42,213 bases of DNA from Amphritea sp. (GTDB lineage Bacteria; Pseudomonadota; Gammaproteobacteria; Pseudomonadales; Balneatricaceae): NCBI GenBank assembly GCA_025800245.1, contig JAOXSA010000501.1:1-42213 (forward strand), read 5' to 3'. This document shows, in pieces, positions 27,337 through 37,933 of the stretch; the stretch's first letter is position 1; each line of letters starts with the position of its first letter. Made by a program: the position numbers and the translations under genes. Below the pieces are notes generated by a model. That model had not been told where the DNA came from. It searched no databases and saw only the letters and a program-made list of their open reading frames with translations.

Positions 27337-28194
27337 GTGGCTAAGATATTAACCATTACAAACCAGAAGGGCGGCGTGGGCAAAACAACCACCTGCGTCA
27401 ATCTGGCAGCATCACTGGCGGCTACCAAGAAACGGGTGCTGATGGTTGATATGGATCCTCAGGGTAACGCGACGATGGGCAGTGGTGTTGATAAACACCA
27501 CCTGAAAAATTCAGTTTATGAAGTCCTGACCGGTGATGCTTCCATTGAAGAGGCGATCATTAAAAAAACGCCGGCGGGTTATGATCTGGTGGGCTCCAAC
27601 GGCGACCTGACCGCTGCGGAAGTGGAATTGCTCCAACTGCCCCGGCGGGAATTCCGCATGAAGATGGCGCTGGAGAGCGTTGCCGATAACTATGACTTTG
27701 TGCTGATCGATAATCCGCCGTCCCTCAACCTGCTGACGGTGAATGCCCTGGCCGCTTCCAGCGGTGTAATCATTCCGATGCAGTGTGAGTATTACGCTCT
27801 GGAAGGGATCAGTGCTCTGATCGGTACGGTCAATAAAATTAATAAGCGTCTCAATCCATCACTCAGGATCGAAGGGATTCTGCGGACTATGTTTGATCCG
27901 CGGATGAGCCTGACCAAGGATGTATCCAATCATCTGGTGGATTACTTCGGTGATCAGGTTTATCGCACCGTAATCCCGCGTAATGTGCGGCTGGCGGAAG
28001 CGCCGAGTCACGGCCTGCCGGCGCTGATGTACGATAAAAATTCCCGCGGTTCTGTCGCTTATCTGGCGCTGGCGGGAGAGTTGATCCGGAAGACGGCTCA
28101 GGAAGAGAAACAGGCGCAGGCCGAAGCCCAGGAGCTTGCTCCGGAATCTTCATCAGAACATTTATCAGAACAAACACAGGAACAGGAAGGCTGA
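27337..28194 (+). CDS. parA: Chromosome-partitioning ATPase ParA (Soj)
   Basis: Deviant-Walker ATPase that moves ParB-parS complexes over the nucleoid and segregates the origin. It has 285 residues. The P-loop KGGVGKTT is at 11-18, MVDMDPQGNAT at 36-46, and LIDNPPSLNLLTVNAL contains the Walker B region. The C-terminal 25 residues are rich in Glu and Gln. The start codon is GTG, supported by AGGGAG at 27322-27327. It is in an apparent operon rsmG-parA-parB. No canonical parS (TGTTTCACGTGAAACA) was noticed in the window. Confidence 0.97.
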   Translation: MAKILTITNQKGGVGKTTTCVNLAASLAATKKRVLMVDMDPQGNATMGSGVDKHHLKNSVYEVLTGDASIEEAIIKKTPAGYDLVGSNGDLTAAEVELLQLPRREFRMKMALESVADNYDFVLIDNPPSLNLLTVNALAASSGVIIPMQCEYYALEGISALIGTVNKINKRLNPSLRIEGILRTMFDPRMSLTKDVSNHLVDYFGDQVYRTVIPRNVRLAEAPSHGLPALMYDKNSRGSVAYLALAGELIRKTAQEEKQAQAEAQELAPESSSEHLSEQTQEQEG

Positions 28195-28197
28195 TCA

Positions 28198-29079
28198 ATG
28201 ACAGCAAAGAAACGCGGCTTGGGCCGTGGTCTGGATGCACTGTTGTCCACCACGACACAATTTGAAGAGGAAGCTGTCGCGCAGGCACAGTCTGAAGGTG
28301 GTAACGGTTATCGCATGATGCCGGTTGATCAGATCCAGCGAGGTAAATATCAGCCGCGTCGTGATCTGGAGCCGCAGGCGCTGGAAGAGCTGGCCAATTC
28401 GATTAAAGCCCAGGGGGTAATGCAGCCGATCGTTATCCGCCCTGTCTCTGACACGCTGTATGAAATTATCGCCGGTGAGCGTCGCTGGCGGGCCAGCCAG
28501 ATGGCCGGTCTGGATGAAATTCCTGCTGTGATCCGCGATGTGCCGGATGAAGCGGCGATTGCAATGGCGCTGATTGAGAATATCCAGCGGGAAAACCTCA
28601 ACCCGATGGAAGAAGCCATTGCGCTGGAGCGCCTGAAGAACGAATTTGAACTGACTCAGCAGGAAGTGGCTGATGCGGTAGGTAAATCCCGTTCCGCGGT
28701 GACCAATCTGCTGCGTCTGATGAACCTCACAGATGAGGTGAAGAAGATGCTCGAGTATGGCGATCTGGAGATGGGTCATGCCCGTGCACTGCTGGGGATG
28801 GACGGTGAGCAACAGATTGATGCGGCAAAAGAGGTCATCGGTAAGAATCTGTCGGTCCGCCAGACGGAAGATCTTGTACGTAAGCTGCAGCAGAAACAGG
28901 AAGCGCCGGTAAAACAACCCGTGAAACCTGATCCGTTACTGAAAGATATCTCTGAATCGCTGTCCGGACGTCTGAACAGTAAGGTCACCATCAGTGAGAA
29001 TGCGGCTGGTAAGGGTAAAATTACCATTGCCTATGAAAATCGGGAAAAGTTTGAAGCGATTCTCAAAGCGATTCAGTAA
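28198..29079 (+). CDS. parB: Chromosome-partitioning CTPase ParB (Spo0J)
   Basis: CTP-dependent DNA clamp that loads at parS and partners ParA. It has 293 residues. The N-terminal ParA-stimulating RGLGRGLDAL is at 6-15. The nucleotide-binding motifs GERRWRA (93-99) and ENIQREN (127-133) are intact, as is the helix-turn-helix LTQQEVADAVGKSRSAVTN (152-170). The C-terminal dimerisation domain ends at EAILKAIQ. It begins 3 bp after parA. A strong hairpin lies 42 bp downstream. Confidence 0.98.
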   Translation: MTAKKRGLGRGLDALLSTTTQFEEEAVAQAQSEGGNGYRMMPVDQIQRGKYQPRRDLEPQALEELANSIKAQGVMQPIVIRPVSDTLYEIIAGERRWRASQMAGLDEIPAVIRDVPDEAAIAMALIENIQRENLNPMEEAIALERLKNEFELTQQEVADAVGKSRSAVTNLLRLMNLTDEVKKMLEYGDLEMGHARALLGMDGEQQIDAAKEVIGKNLSVRQTEDLVRKLQQKQEAPVKQPVKPDPLLKDISESLSGRLNSKVTISENAAGKGKITIAYENREKFEAILKAIQ

Positions 29080-29121
29080 ATTCCCTGTTGAATCATCGCG
29101 TTAACTGCTACCACAATTTGT

Positions 29122-29143
29122 GTGTTCTCCGTTCGGAGAACAC
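29122..29143. terminator. Perfect hairpin after parB
   Basis: GTGTTCTCCG / CGGAGAACAC form a perfect 10-bp stem with loop TT. There is no T-run directly after it, so it is a weak terminator candidate or an mRNA 3'-end stabiliser. A second TGTGTTCT occurs nearby at about 29190. Confidence 0.55.
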
Positions 29144-29237
29144 CACATATACCCCTCATATCCCCGTATCAGGGTAAACACCTACTTTTTGTGTTCTAAC
29201 CGGCGTAATACAAAAGTGCAAATCGCTCGGAATCGTA

Positions 29238-29266
29238 TTGATGCGGATGCGTTATGCCCCTATAAT
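29238..29266 (+). promoter_or_regulatory. Sigma-70 promoter of the atp operon
   Basis: -35 TTGATG (29238-29243), a 17-bp spacer, and a perfect -10 TATAAT (29261-29266), 70 bp upstream of atpI. This is the strongest promoter match seen in the window, as expected for the ATP synthase operon. Confidence 0.8.
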
Positions 29267-29336
29267 GCGCAGGCTGTTCAGTAGGCCGACTGCGCTGAAT
29301 CAGCACTGATGAAGGGGATCAGAGGCACATTACGAG

Positions 29337-29732
29337 ATGACAAACGAACACCAGAAGCTTGGAGTTCATGCTCGTGTTACGCTTCAAAAATTCAAAAAAA
29401 TCTTCCTGATTCAATTAGTTACGCTGTTCGTTATTGCAGGGCTTTTGCTCTTGCATAGCTTGACTGCGGCTTACTCTGCGCTTTGCGGCGGGGTAGTTTT
29501 TCTGCTGCCAAGCTATCTGTTCGCTCGCGGAGTACTGATCCGCAAGGGCAAAGATACGGCCGGCGCAGCGATACGACAGTTGTATGTGAGTGAAATATGG
29601 AAAATGGGGATGACCGTCGCACTCTTTACCGCGGTGTTTATCCTGATTCAGCCTCTGAATCCATTTTCCTTATTTGGCACTTATATTGGGCTCCAGCTGG
29701 TGGCGTTTACGGCACAGCTGAAGCTGAAATAA
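29337..29732 (+). CDS. atpI: ATP synthase accessory protein AtpI
   Basis: Small inner-membrane protein encoded first in the ATP synthase operon. In some species it helps c-ring assembly or Mg2+ handling; it is not a structural subunit. It has 131 residues with four hydrophobic segments (about 24-40, 46-63, 89-106, 112-127). It shows the family pattern YSALCGGVVFLLPSYLFARG and EIWKMGMTVALF. Position directly before atpB confirms the call; sequence conservation in this family is low. Confidence 0.93.
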   Translation: MTNEHQKLGVHARVTLQKFKKIFLIQLVTLFVIAGLLLLHSLTAAYSALCGGVVFLLPSYLFARGVLIRKGKDTAGAAIRQLYVSEIWKMGMTVALFTAVFILIQPLNPFSLFGTYIGLQLVAFTAQLKLK

Positions 29733-29766
29733 CAGATTCTTAAAACTTTGATAAGAGAGATAGTAA

Positions 29767-30609
<843 letters not shown>

Positions 30610-30662
30610 GCGTACGGACTGAATAAATTACTTTTTAATTAACTTTCAAACTTAAATCTTAA

Positions 30663-30905
<243 letters not shown>

Positions 30906-30914
30906 GACTAGTTT

Positions 30915-30949
30915 AAGTAGTTTTTGAACGTCTCTAGGGACACCTACTT
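30915..30949 (+). other. Hairpin-forming spacer between atpE and atpF
   Basis: Arms AAGTAG (30915-30920) / CTACTT (30944-30949) enclose an inner GTCT / GGAC pairing (30930-30941). It may tune relative expression of the high-copy c subunit versus b by mRNA stability or processing. This is a structure reading only. Confidence 0.35.
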
Positions 30950-30981
30950 TTAATTAGTTAGACACTGCGAGGAGTAATGGC

Positions 30982-31452
30982 GTGAATATCAATCTAACCA
31001 TCATTGGTCAGATCATTGCATTTGCCTTCTTCGTTGTATTTTGCATGAAGTACGTATGGCCGCCGCTCACAGATGCGCTGGCTGAACGTAAGAAGAAAAT
31101 TGCAGATGGTCTGGACGCTGCTGACCGCGCTCACCGTGATCTGAAACTGGCTCAGGAAAAAGCCGTTTCTGATATGCGTGCGAGCAAAGAAGAAGCAGCC
31201 GCCATCATTGAACAAGCGAATAAGCGAGCTAACCAGATCGTTGACGAAGCTAAAGAGAAAGCACGTGAAGAGGCCGAGCGCCTGGTAGCGGCTGCTCAGG
31301 CTGAAATCGATCAGGAAGCTAACCGTGCGAAAGAAGCTCTGCGTGCTCAGGTTGCTGCTCTGGCAGTAGCGGGCGCTGAGAAGATTCTGGAAGCGTCTGT
31401 TGACGAAAGTGCGCACGCACAGCTTGTTGAAAAACTAGCTGCTGAGCTTTAA
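30982..31452 (+). CDS. atpF: F1Fo ATP synthase subunit b
   Basis: Peripheral stalk subunit, a membrane-anchored dimer that holds F1 to subunit a. It has 156 residues (E. coli 156). One N-terminal TM helix (about 5-25) is followed by a long charged, alanine-rich coiled coil ([28 protein letters not shown]). The start codon is GTG; an ATG five bases upstream is out of frame and closes at once. AGGAG lies 8 bp upstream of the GTG. It is followed by atpH after 12 bp. Confidence 0.98.
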   Translation: MNINLTIIGQIIAFAFFVVFCMKYVWPPLTDALAERKKKIADGLDAADRAHRDLKLAQEKAVSDMRASKEEAAAIIEQANKRANQIVDEAKEKAREEAERLVAAAQAEIDQEANRAKEALRAQVAALAVAGAEKILEASVDESAHAQLVEKLAAEL

Positions 31453-31464
31453 GCGAGGTTTACG

Positions 31465-32001
31465 ATGGCTGAACTTAATACAGTCGCTCGGCCTTATAGC
31501 AAAGCCGCTTTTGAGCACGCGGTTGCCAAAGGTAGCCTGGACCAGTGGTCTGAAGTGTTAACAACTGCTGCGGCAGTTGCTCAGCACGAGACTATGCAAC
31601 TGGTACTGGGCAACCCAGGCCTGACCAGCGAGCAGAAAGCAGAGGCAATGATCTCTGTCTGCGATGAGCAGATGGAAGAGACCAGCAAGAACTTTATCGC
31701 TCTGCTGGCAGAAAATCAGCGCCTGGCTTTGTTACCAGAGATCGCTGCGCAGTTTGAACAGTTGAAAGCCAATCAACAGCATTCTGTTGAAGTGAGCGTA
31801 ACGACTGCCTTTGATCTGGGCGAGCAGCAGCAACAAAAATTAACTCAGGCACTGAGCTCTAAGCTGGGTCGCGAAGTGAGTCTGACCGCAGAGGTGGATA
31901 AATCCATCATTGGCGGTGTGATCGTTCGAACCGAAGATCTGGTTATCGACGGCTCTGTTCGTGCTCGACTGGCCAAGCTGGCCGAAGCAATGAATTCCTG
32001 A
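31465..32001 (+). CDS. atpH: F1Fo ATP synthase subunit delta
   Basis: OSCP-type subunit linking the top of F1 to the b dimer. It has 178 residues (E. coli 177). The N-terminal ARPYSKAAFEHA and the C-terminal IIGGVIVRTEDLVIDGSVRARLAKL are family landmarks. It lies between atpF and atpA with short gaps (12 and 15 bp). Confidence 0.97.
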   Translation: MAELNTVARPYSKAAFEHAVAKGSLDQWSEVLTTAAAVAQHETMQLVLGNPGLTSEQKAEAMISVCDEQMEETSKNFIALLAENQRLALLPEIAAQFEQLKANQQHSVEVSVTTAFDLGEQQQQKLTQALSSKLGREVSLTAEVDKSIIGGVIVRTEDLVIDGSVRARLAKLAEAMNS

Positions 32002-32016
32002 GTGTGAGGATTAAAC

Positions 32017-33561
32017 ATGCAGCAACTGAATCCATCTGAGATCAGCGAGATTCTGAAGAGCCGCATCGAGAAGCTTGATGTCTCTTCTGAAGCCCGTAAT
32101 GAAGGTACTATCGTCAGCGTTTCTGACGGTATCATCCTGATTCACGGCCTGGCTGACGTAATGTACGGGGAAATGATTGAATTCCCTGGCGGTATCTACG
32201 GTATGGCGCTTAACCTTGAGCGTGACTCTGTAGGTGCTGTAGTACTGGGTGATTACCAGGGCCTGGTAGAAGGTATGACCGCGCGTTGTACTGGCCGTAT
32301 CCTGGAAGTACCTGTTGGTCCGGAACTGCAGGGTCGTGTAGTAAACGCCCTGGGTGCTCCGATCGACGGTAAAGGCCCGATCGAAACTAAACTGACTGAC
32401 GCTGTAGAAAAGGTTGCACCTGGTGTAATCGACCGTCAATCAGTAGACCAGCCAGTACAGACTGGTCTGAAATCTATCGATGCGATGGTACCAATCGGTC
32501 GCGGTCAGCGTGAGCTGATCATCGGTGACCGTCAGATTGGTAAATCTGCGATCGCAATCGATGCCATCATCAACCAGAAAGGTACAGGCGTTAAGTGTGT
32601 ATACGTAGCTGTGGGTCAGAAGCAGTCTACTATCGCTAACGTTGTACGTAAGCTGGAAGAGCACGGCGCAATGGAACACACCATTGTTGTAGCCGCTGGC
32701 GCAGCCGATCCTGCAGCGATGCAGTTCCTGGCTCCATACGCTGGTTGTGCAATGGGTGAGTACTACCGTGACCGTGGTGAAGACGCTCTGATCGTATACG
32801 ATGACCTGACTAAACAGGCATGGGCATACCGTCAGATCTCCCTGCTGCTGCGCCGCCCACCGGGCCGTGAAGCATACCCGGGTGACGTATTCTATCTTCA
32901 CTCTCGTCTGCTGGAACGTGCTGCACGTGTTAACGCTGACTACGTTGAGAAGTTCACTGACGGCGAAGTTAAGGGCCAGACTGGTTCCCTGACTGCACTG
33001 CCTGTGATCGAGACTCAGGGTGGTGACGTATCTGCATTCGTACCAACTAACGTAATCTCTATCACCGACGGTCAGATCTTCCTGGAAACTGACCTGTTCA
33101 ACTCTGGTGTTCGTCCTGCGATCAACGCAGGTCTGTCTGTATCCCGTGTAGGTGGTGCAGCTCAGACTAAGATCATCAAGAAGCTGGGTGGTGGTGTACG
33201 TCTGGCTCTGGCTCAGTACCGTGAGCTGGCAGCGTTCGCTCAGTTCGCATCCGACCTGGATGACGCGACCCGTGCTCAGCTGGAGCATGGTCAGCGTGTA
33301 ACCGAGCTGATGAAGCAGAAGCAGTACTCCCCAATGTCCGTTGCTGACATGGGTCTGAGTCTGTTCGCAGCGAACGAAGGCTTCCTGAACGACGTTGAGC
33401 TGAACAAGATTCTGGACTTTGAATCTGCGCTGATCGCCTACTTCAACAGCGAATACGCTGACACGATGGGCAAGATCAACGAGAGCGGCAACTACAACGA
33501 CGAGATTGCAGCTCAGTTCAAGGCTGGCATCGAGAAGTTCAAATCTACCCAAGCTTGGTAA
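32017..33561 (+). CDS. atpA: F1Fo ATP synthase subunit alpha
   Basis: Non-catalytic nucleotide-binding subunit of the F1 hexamer. It has 514 residues (E. coli 513). The P-loop GDRQIGKS is at 170-177, the family signature is present ([13 protein letters not shown]), and the arginine finger lies in that segment. It starts [17 protein letters not shown] after a GTGAGGA ribosome-binding site. A hairpin follows in the 68-bp gap before atpG. Confidence 0.99.
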   Translation: MQQLNPSEISEILKSRIEKLDVSSEARNEGTIVSVSDGIILIHGLADVMYGEMIEFPGGIYGMALNLERDSVGAVVLGDYQGLVEGMTARCTGRILEVPVGPELQGRVVNALGAPIDGKGPIETKLTDAVEKVAPGVIDRQSVDQPVQTGLKSIDAMVPIGRGQRELIIGDRQIGKSAIAIDAIINQKGTGVKCVYVAVGQKQSTIANVVRKLEEHGAMEHTIVVAAGAADPAAMQFLAPYAGCAMGEYYRDRGEDALIVYDDLTKQAWAYRQISLLLRRPPGREAYPGDVFYLHSRLLERAARVNADYVEKFTDGEVKGQTGSLTALPVIETQGGDVSAFVPTNVISITDGQIFLETDLFNSGVRPAINAGLSVSRVGGAAQTKIIKKLGGGVRLALAQYRELAAFAQFASDLDDATRAQLEHGQRVTELMKQKQYSPMSVADMGLSLFAANEGFLNDVELNKILDFESALIAYFNSEYADTMGKINESGNYNDEIAAQFKAGIEKFKSTQAW

Positions 33562-33574
33562 GACTCGTTGAGTG

Positions 33575-33599
33575 GGCCTGTACGCGATGCGGGCAGGCC
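33575..33599 (+). other. Hairpin between atpA and atpG
   Basis: GGCCTG (33575-33580) pairs with CAGGCC (33594-33599), with an inner CGC / GCG pair (33583-33585, 33589-33591) after a short mismatch. Only a TTT follows, so it is probably a stability or processing element rather than a full terminator. Confidence 0.4.
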
Positions 33600-33629
33600 T
33601 TTACTAAGTAAGGTTAAATAGGTGGAACT

Positions 33630-34493
33630 ATGGCAGCCGGAAAAGAGATAAAGACGCAGATAGCAAGCATTCAGAGCACACGTAAGATTACCAGTGCCAT
33701 GGAAATGGTAGCGGCATCTAAAATGCGTAAAGCTCAGGACCGTATGCAGGCAAGCCGTCCTTACGCGCGGAGCATCCGTGGCGTAATTCAGCACCTGGCG
33801 AAGTCCAGCCCTGAATACAAGCATCTGTACATGCAACAGCGCGAAGTAAAGCGTGTCGGTTTCATTGTTGTAGCAACCGACCGTGGTCTTTGTGGTGGCC
33901 TGAACGTTAACGCGTTCAAAGCAGCTGTCGCCTCTATGAAGGAGCTCCATGATCAGAATATCGAAATCGATATCTGTGCACTGGGTTCCAAGGCGGTATC
34001 TTTCTTCAAATCATATGGCGGTAACGTCACTGCAGCGAAGACTGGTCTGGGTGACCAGCCGGAAGCAGCCGATCTGATCGGTTCAGTGAAAGTGATGCTG
34101 GATGCTTATGACGAAGGTACCCTGGACAAGCTGTACGTGGTGTCTAACGAATTCGTTAACACCATGACACAGGCACCAAAGGTAGATCAGATCCTACCGC
34201 TGAAAGCAGAAGACGATGATGACCGTCTCAGCCATCACTGGGATTACATCTACGAGCCAGACGCTAAAGAGCTGTTGAACAGCTTGCTGGTTCGTTACAT
34301 TGAGTCCCTGGTGTATCAGGCGGTGGTTGAGAACAATGCCTGTGAACAGGCAGCACGAATGCTGGCGATGAAGAACGCAACTGACAACGCCGGCAACCTT
34401 ATTGATGAGCTGCAGATGGTTTACAACAAAGCTCGTCAGGCAGCGATCACTCAGGAAATTTCCGAGATCGTAAGTGGTGCTGCTGCTGTATAA
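33630..34493 (+). CDS. atpG: F1Fo ATP synthase subunit gamma
   Basis: Central rotor shaft that turns inside the alpha3beta3 hexamer. It has 287 residues (E. coli 287). The N-terminal coiled coil ([20 protein letters not shown]) and the C-terminal helix ([22 protein letters not shown]) are the conserved pair. DRGLCGGLN lies in the Rossmann-like middle domain. It lies between atpA and atpD. Confidence 0.98.
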   Translation: MAAGKEIKTQIASIQSTRKITSAMEMVAASKMRKAQDRMQASRPYARSIRGVIQHLAKSSPEYKHLYMQQREVKRVGFIVVATDRGLCGGLNVNAFKAAVASMKELHDQNIEIDICALGSKAVSFFKSYGGNVTAAKTGLGDQPEAADLIGSVKVMLDAYDEGTLDKLYVVSNEFVNTMTQAPKVDQILPLKAEDDDDRLSHHWDYIYEPDAKELLNSLLVRYIESLVYQAVVENNACEQAARMLAMKNATDNAGNLIDELQMVYNKARQAAITQEISEIVSGAAAV

Positions 34494-34516
34494 GGCAGTG
34501 AACAGGTTTAAATTAA

Positions 34517-35905
<1,389 letters not shown>

Positions 35906-35940
35906 TTGCTCTTAGTTAACCTTCTATAAAGGATAACAAC

Positions 35941-36366
35941 ATGGCTATGACTGTTCATTGTGACATCGTAAGTGCAGAAGAAGAGATCTTCTCTGGTCTT
36001 ATCGAGTTCGTTTCAGTGACAGGTAGCCTGGGTGACCTGGGTGTTTACCCGGGTCACGCTCCGCTTCTGTCGGAACTGAAACCAGGTCCTGTTGAGCTTA
36101 AGAAACAGGGTGGTGAGCAGGAAGTTTTCTACGTTTCTGGCGGTTTCATTGAAGTCCAGCCTCACAAAGTCTCTGTCCTGGCGGACGTTGCACTGCGTGC
36201 AGGCGACATGAATGAAGCATCTGCTGAAGAAGCTAAGAAAGCCGCTGAACATGCAATGGCTGATCAGAGCAGCGAACTGGATTACTCCCGTGCCGCTTCT
36301 CAGTTGGCTGAGGCTGCAGCGCAACTGCGTACTATTCAGCAGATCCGTAAGAAACTGGGTAAATAA
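35941..36366 (+). CDS. atpC: F1Fo ATP synthase subunit epsilon
   Basis: Regulatory and rotor subunit that contacts gamma and the c-ring and can inhibit ATP hydrolysis. It has 141 residues (E. coli 139). The N-terminal beta-sandwich ([22 protein letters not shown]) and a C-terminal two-helix domain are present. It is the last gene of the operon and is followed by an intrinsic terminator. Confidence 0.98.
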   Translation: MAMTVHCDIVSAEEEIFSGLIEFVSVTGSLGDLGVYPGHAPLLSELKPGPVELKKQGGEQEVFYVSGGFIEVQPHKVSVLADVALRAGDMNEASAEEAKKAAEHAMADQSSELDYSRAASQLAEAAAQLRTIQQIRKKLGK

Positions 36367-36393
36367 TCCCGTCTTACTGATTGCTACTCGAAT

Positions 36394-36424
36394 AAAAAGG
36401 CGACCGTTAGGTCGCTTTTTTTTT
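36394..36424 (+). terminator. Intrinsic terminator of the atp operon
   Basis: AAAAAGGCGACC / GGTCGCTTTTT with loop GTTA, followed by a long T-run to 36424, 28 bp after the atpC stop. Confidence 0.92.
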
Positions 36425-36438
36425 GCAAAAAAAAAGCG

Positions 36439-36546
36439 CGTGGCTAGAACGGAAGGCGAAGCCTTCCTTGCTCGACCGGTGAGCAAAGCTCACCTCGCTA
36501 GTAGCTCGAAAAAGCAGAAAGCACGACTGTAGTTTAAAGGTGTATT
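36439..36546 (+). repeat. Hairpin-repeat unit, variant with modules E and F
   Basis: This uses the same scaffold as the downstream 159-bp repeats (CGTGGCTAGAAC at the start, CTCGAAAAAGC later) but carries different hairpins. These are E, GGAAGGC-GAA-GCCTTCC (36451-36467), and F, GGTGAGC-AAA-GCTCACC (36478-36494), joined by TTGCTCGACC. It runs directly into the first tandem unit. An inverted copy of the E-F variant lies at 37797-37926. Confidence 0.85.
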
Positions 36547-36990
36547 GTAGCGAGGCACGTCCTCGTGCCGATAAGGGGTTAAGTAATCCGTGGCTAGAAC
36601 GTCTCGCAAGCGAGACTCGCTCGACGCAGCAAAGCTGCTTGCTAGACGTGGCTAAAGCCACTTGCTAGAAAAAGCGGGAAATACTGCGGAGTTAGAAATT
36701 GCTGTGTAGCGAGGCACGTCCCCGTGCCGATAAGGGATTAGGTCATTCGTGGCTAGAACGTCTCGCAAGCGAGACTCGTTCGACGCAGCAGAGCTGCTTG
36801 CTAGACGTGGCTAAAGCCACTTGCTAGAAAAAGCGGGATGTACCGCGGAGTTTGAAATTGTTATGTAGTGAGGCACGTCCCCGTGCCGATCAGAGATTAG
36901 GTTATTCGTGGCTCGAACGTTTCGATAGCGAGACTTGTTTGACGCAGCAGAGCTGCTTGCTAGATATGGTTAAAGGCACTTACTGGAAAG
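36547..36990 (+). repeat. 159-bp tandem repeat made of four hairpin modules, about 3 copies
   Basis: Units start at 36547, 36706 and 36865, an exact 159-bp period. The third copy is decayed and loses similarity near 36990. Each unit holds A, GGCACG-TCCT-CGTGCC (36554-36569); B, GTCTCGC-AA-GCGAGAC (36601-36616); C, GCAGC-AAA-GCTGC (36626-36638); D, GTGGCT-AA-AGCCAC (36648-36661). They are joined by the linkers TCGCTCGAC and TTGCTAGAC and a tail AAAAAGCGGGA. Reading frames across it are open only because of the repeats and are not genes. It is not CRISPR: the repeated part is the whole unit and there are no unique spacers. Confidence 0.9.
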
Positions 36991-37030
36991 CCGATGTGCT
37001 AATTTGAGGCTTCAATTTTTTGTCGTCAGA

Positions 37031-37531
37031 TCATGAGGTTTTGGAAGAAAAATACTTTCTGTAACGCTTAAACAGATAAGCTACAGCCAAAGCGCCAAAA
37101 AAACCTGCAAAGCCGAATGGATCTTCATCAGCTGAAGGCTCTATATACCATGCGATAAAGAATACAGCAGACATAGCGATCACTGATAAAGCGATTATGT
37201 CACCAAATATCCCTCTGATTTTAGAAGAGGCTAAGCATGCTCCAGCTATCAAGAAGCAAAAAAGAGAAGGTAGAGCATTTACGAAGCCAAGTTCTGGTCT
37301 TGGGGGATCAAAGAACATTGGTATCAGCATTAATCCAAAAATTATCGATAAGATACCGATTATGCTTCTGGAGCCTCGGCCTAATGCTAAGAAGTTCTCT
37401 TCTTCTTGAATAGTATTCTTATGGCCCCCATCGGAAAGATCTTCGAAAGATAGCGAATGCTGCTCACACAAGGTTGAAGAGCCAGTCCCCCAATTTATCG
37501 TAATTTCCTTATTACATACATCGCATTTCAT
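37031..37531 (-). CDS. Hypothetical small membrane protein with N-terminal zinc-ribbon-like motif
   Basis: I do not recognise this 166-residue protein. The N-terminus has CDVC (3-6) and CEQH (22-25), which could bind one metal ion. It is followed by a polar linker and four hydrophobic segments (about 56-74, 87-102, 110-130, 136-154), and the last 14 residues are very basic (KRYRKYFSSK). AGGGA lies 10 bp before the ATG. The region is more AT-rich than its neighbours and sits alone between hairpin-repeat arrays on both sides, breaking the usual atpC-glmU neighbourhood, so acquisition by transfer is plausible. No function is assigned. Confidence 0.7.
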   Translation of the reverse strand: MKCDVCNKEITINWGTGSSTLCEQHSLSFEDLSDGGHKNTIQEEENFLALGRGSRSIIGILSIIFGLMLIPMFFDPPRPELGFVNALPSLFCFLIAGACLASSKIRGIFGDIIALSVIAMSAVFFIAWYIEPSADEDPFGFAGFFGALAVAYLFKRYRKYFSSKTS

Positions 37532-37617
37532 TATTGGTCCCTATGCAAGTTCAGCGTTCGTAAGCTGAAACTATATGGTTAAAGAGCATTATTGTCTCAA
37601 GAAACAAGAGCGAGTAG

Positions 37618-37635
37618 GGTGCGTTTTAACGCACC
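37618..37635. repeat. Perfect short-loop hairpin
   Basis: GGTGCGTT / AACGCACC with a two-base loop TT. In style it matches the other short-loop hairpins in the window. There is no T-run after it. Confidence 0.6.
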
Positions 37636-37705
37636 GGATATAGCATTCATTTTTGGGCTGCATATTTGAGCTTGAATGTATCAACAAACAAAGAAATCAT
37701 TGTTC

Positions 37706-37789
37706 GCCACTCGCCACTCGCCACTCGCCACTCGCCACTCGCCACTCGCCACTCGCCACTCGCCACTCGCCACTCGCCACTCGCCACTT
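37706..37789. repeat. Heptamer array GCCACTC, 11 perfect copies plus one variant
   Basis: Head-to-tail GCCACTC from 37706 to 37782, then GCCACTT. The complement GAGTGGC occurs four times at 17046-17077. The copy number is likely to vary by slippage. Confidence 0.95.
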
Positions 37790-37796
37790 AAATTTT

Positions 37797-37926
37797 GTCG
37801 GCACGAGGGTGTGCCTCACTACATAGCCATTTCAAGTTCCGCAGTATATCCCGCTTTTTCGAGCTACTAGCAAGGTGAGCTTCGCTCACCGGTCGAGCAA
37901 GGAAGGCTCTGCCTTCCGTTCTAGCA
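37797..37926 (-). repeat. Inverted copy of the E-F hairpin-repeat unit
   Basis: Its reverse complement matches 36439-36572 in order, linkers and spacing. It holds E (GGAAGGC-TCT-GCCTTCC on plus, 37901-37917), F (GGTGAGC-TTC-GCTCACC, 37874-37890) and A (GGCAC-GAGGGT-GTGCC, 37800-37815). The F-to-A gap is 58 bp here and 59 bp in the left copy. Arms agree while loops differ (GAA versus AGA when read in the same orientation), showing stem conservation. Confidence 0.88.
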
Positions 37927-37933
37927 ACTGCTT

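Larger units (their letters stand above)
37532..37933. other. Repeat-bearing gap between the hypothetical gene and the TrmB regulator
   Basis: A 402-bp noncoding stretch. It contains a perfect hairpin GGTGCGTT-TT-AACGCACC (37618-37635), the heptamer array (37706-37789) and an inverted hairpin-repeat unit (37797-37926). The frame encoding repeated ATRHSPL residues across the heptamers is an artefact of the 7-bp period. Confidence 0.8.

Noticed and set aside
32440-33552. Minus-strand frame of 370 codons opposite atpA
   Set aside because: It is antisense of atpA, kept open by the biased codon use of a highly expressed gene.
36407-36661. Short frames through the hairpin repeats
   Set aside because: They consist of translated repeat units on either strand, with no independent coding evidence.
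36547-36990. CRISPR array
   Set aside because: The periodic unit is 159 bp and repeated as a whole. There are no unique spacers between short repeats, and no cas genes are present.
37706-37789. Iteron-type plasmid origin
   Set aside because: The heptamer is perfect and spacer-free, no Rep protein is encoded nearby, and the context is chromosomal.
37676-37870. Frame encoding repeated ATRHSPL residues
   Set aside because: It is produced by the GCCACTC heptamer array read in one frame; no ribosome-binding site and no domain.
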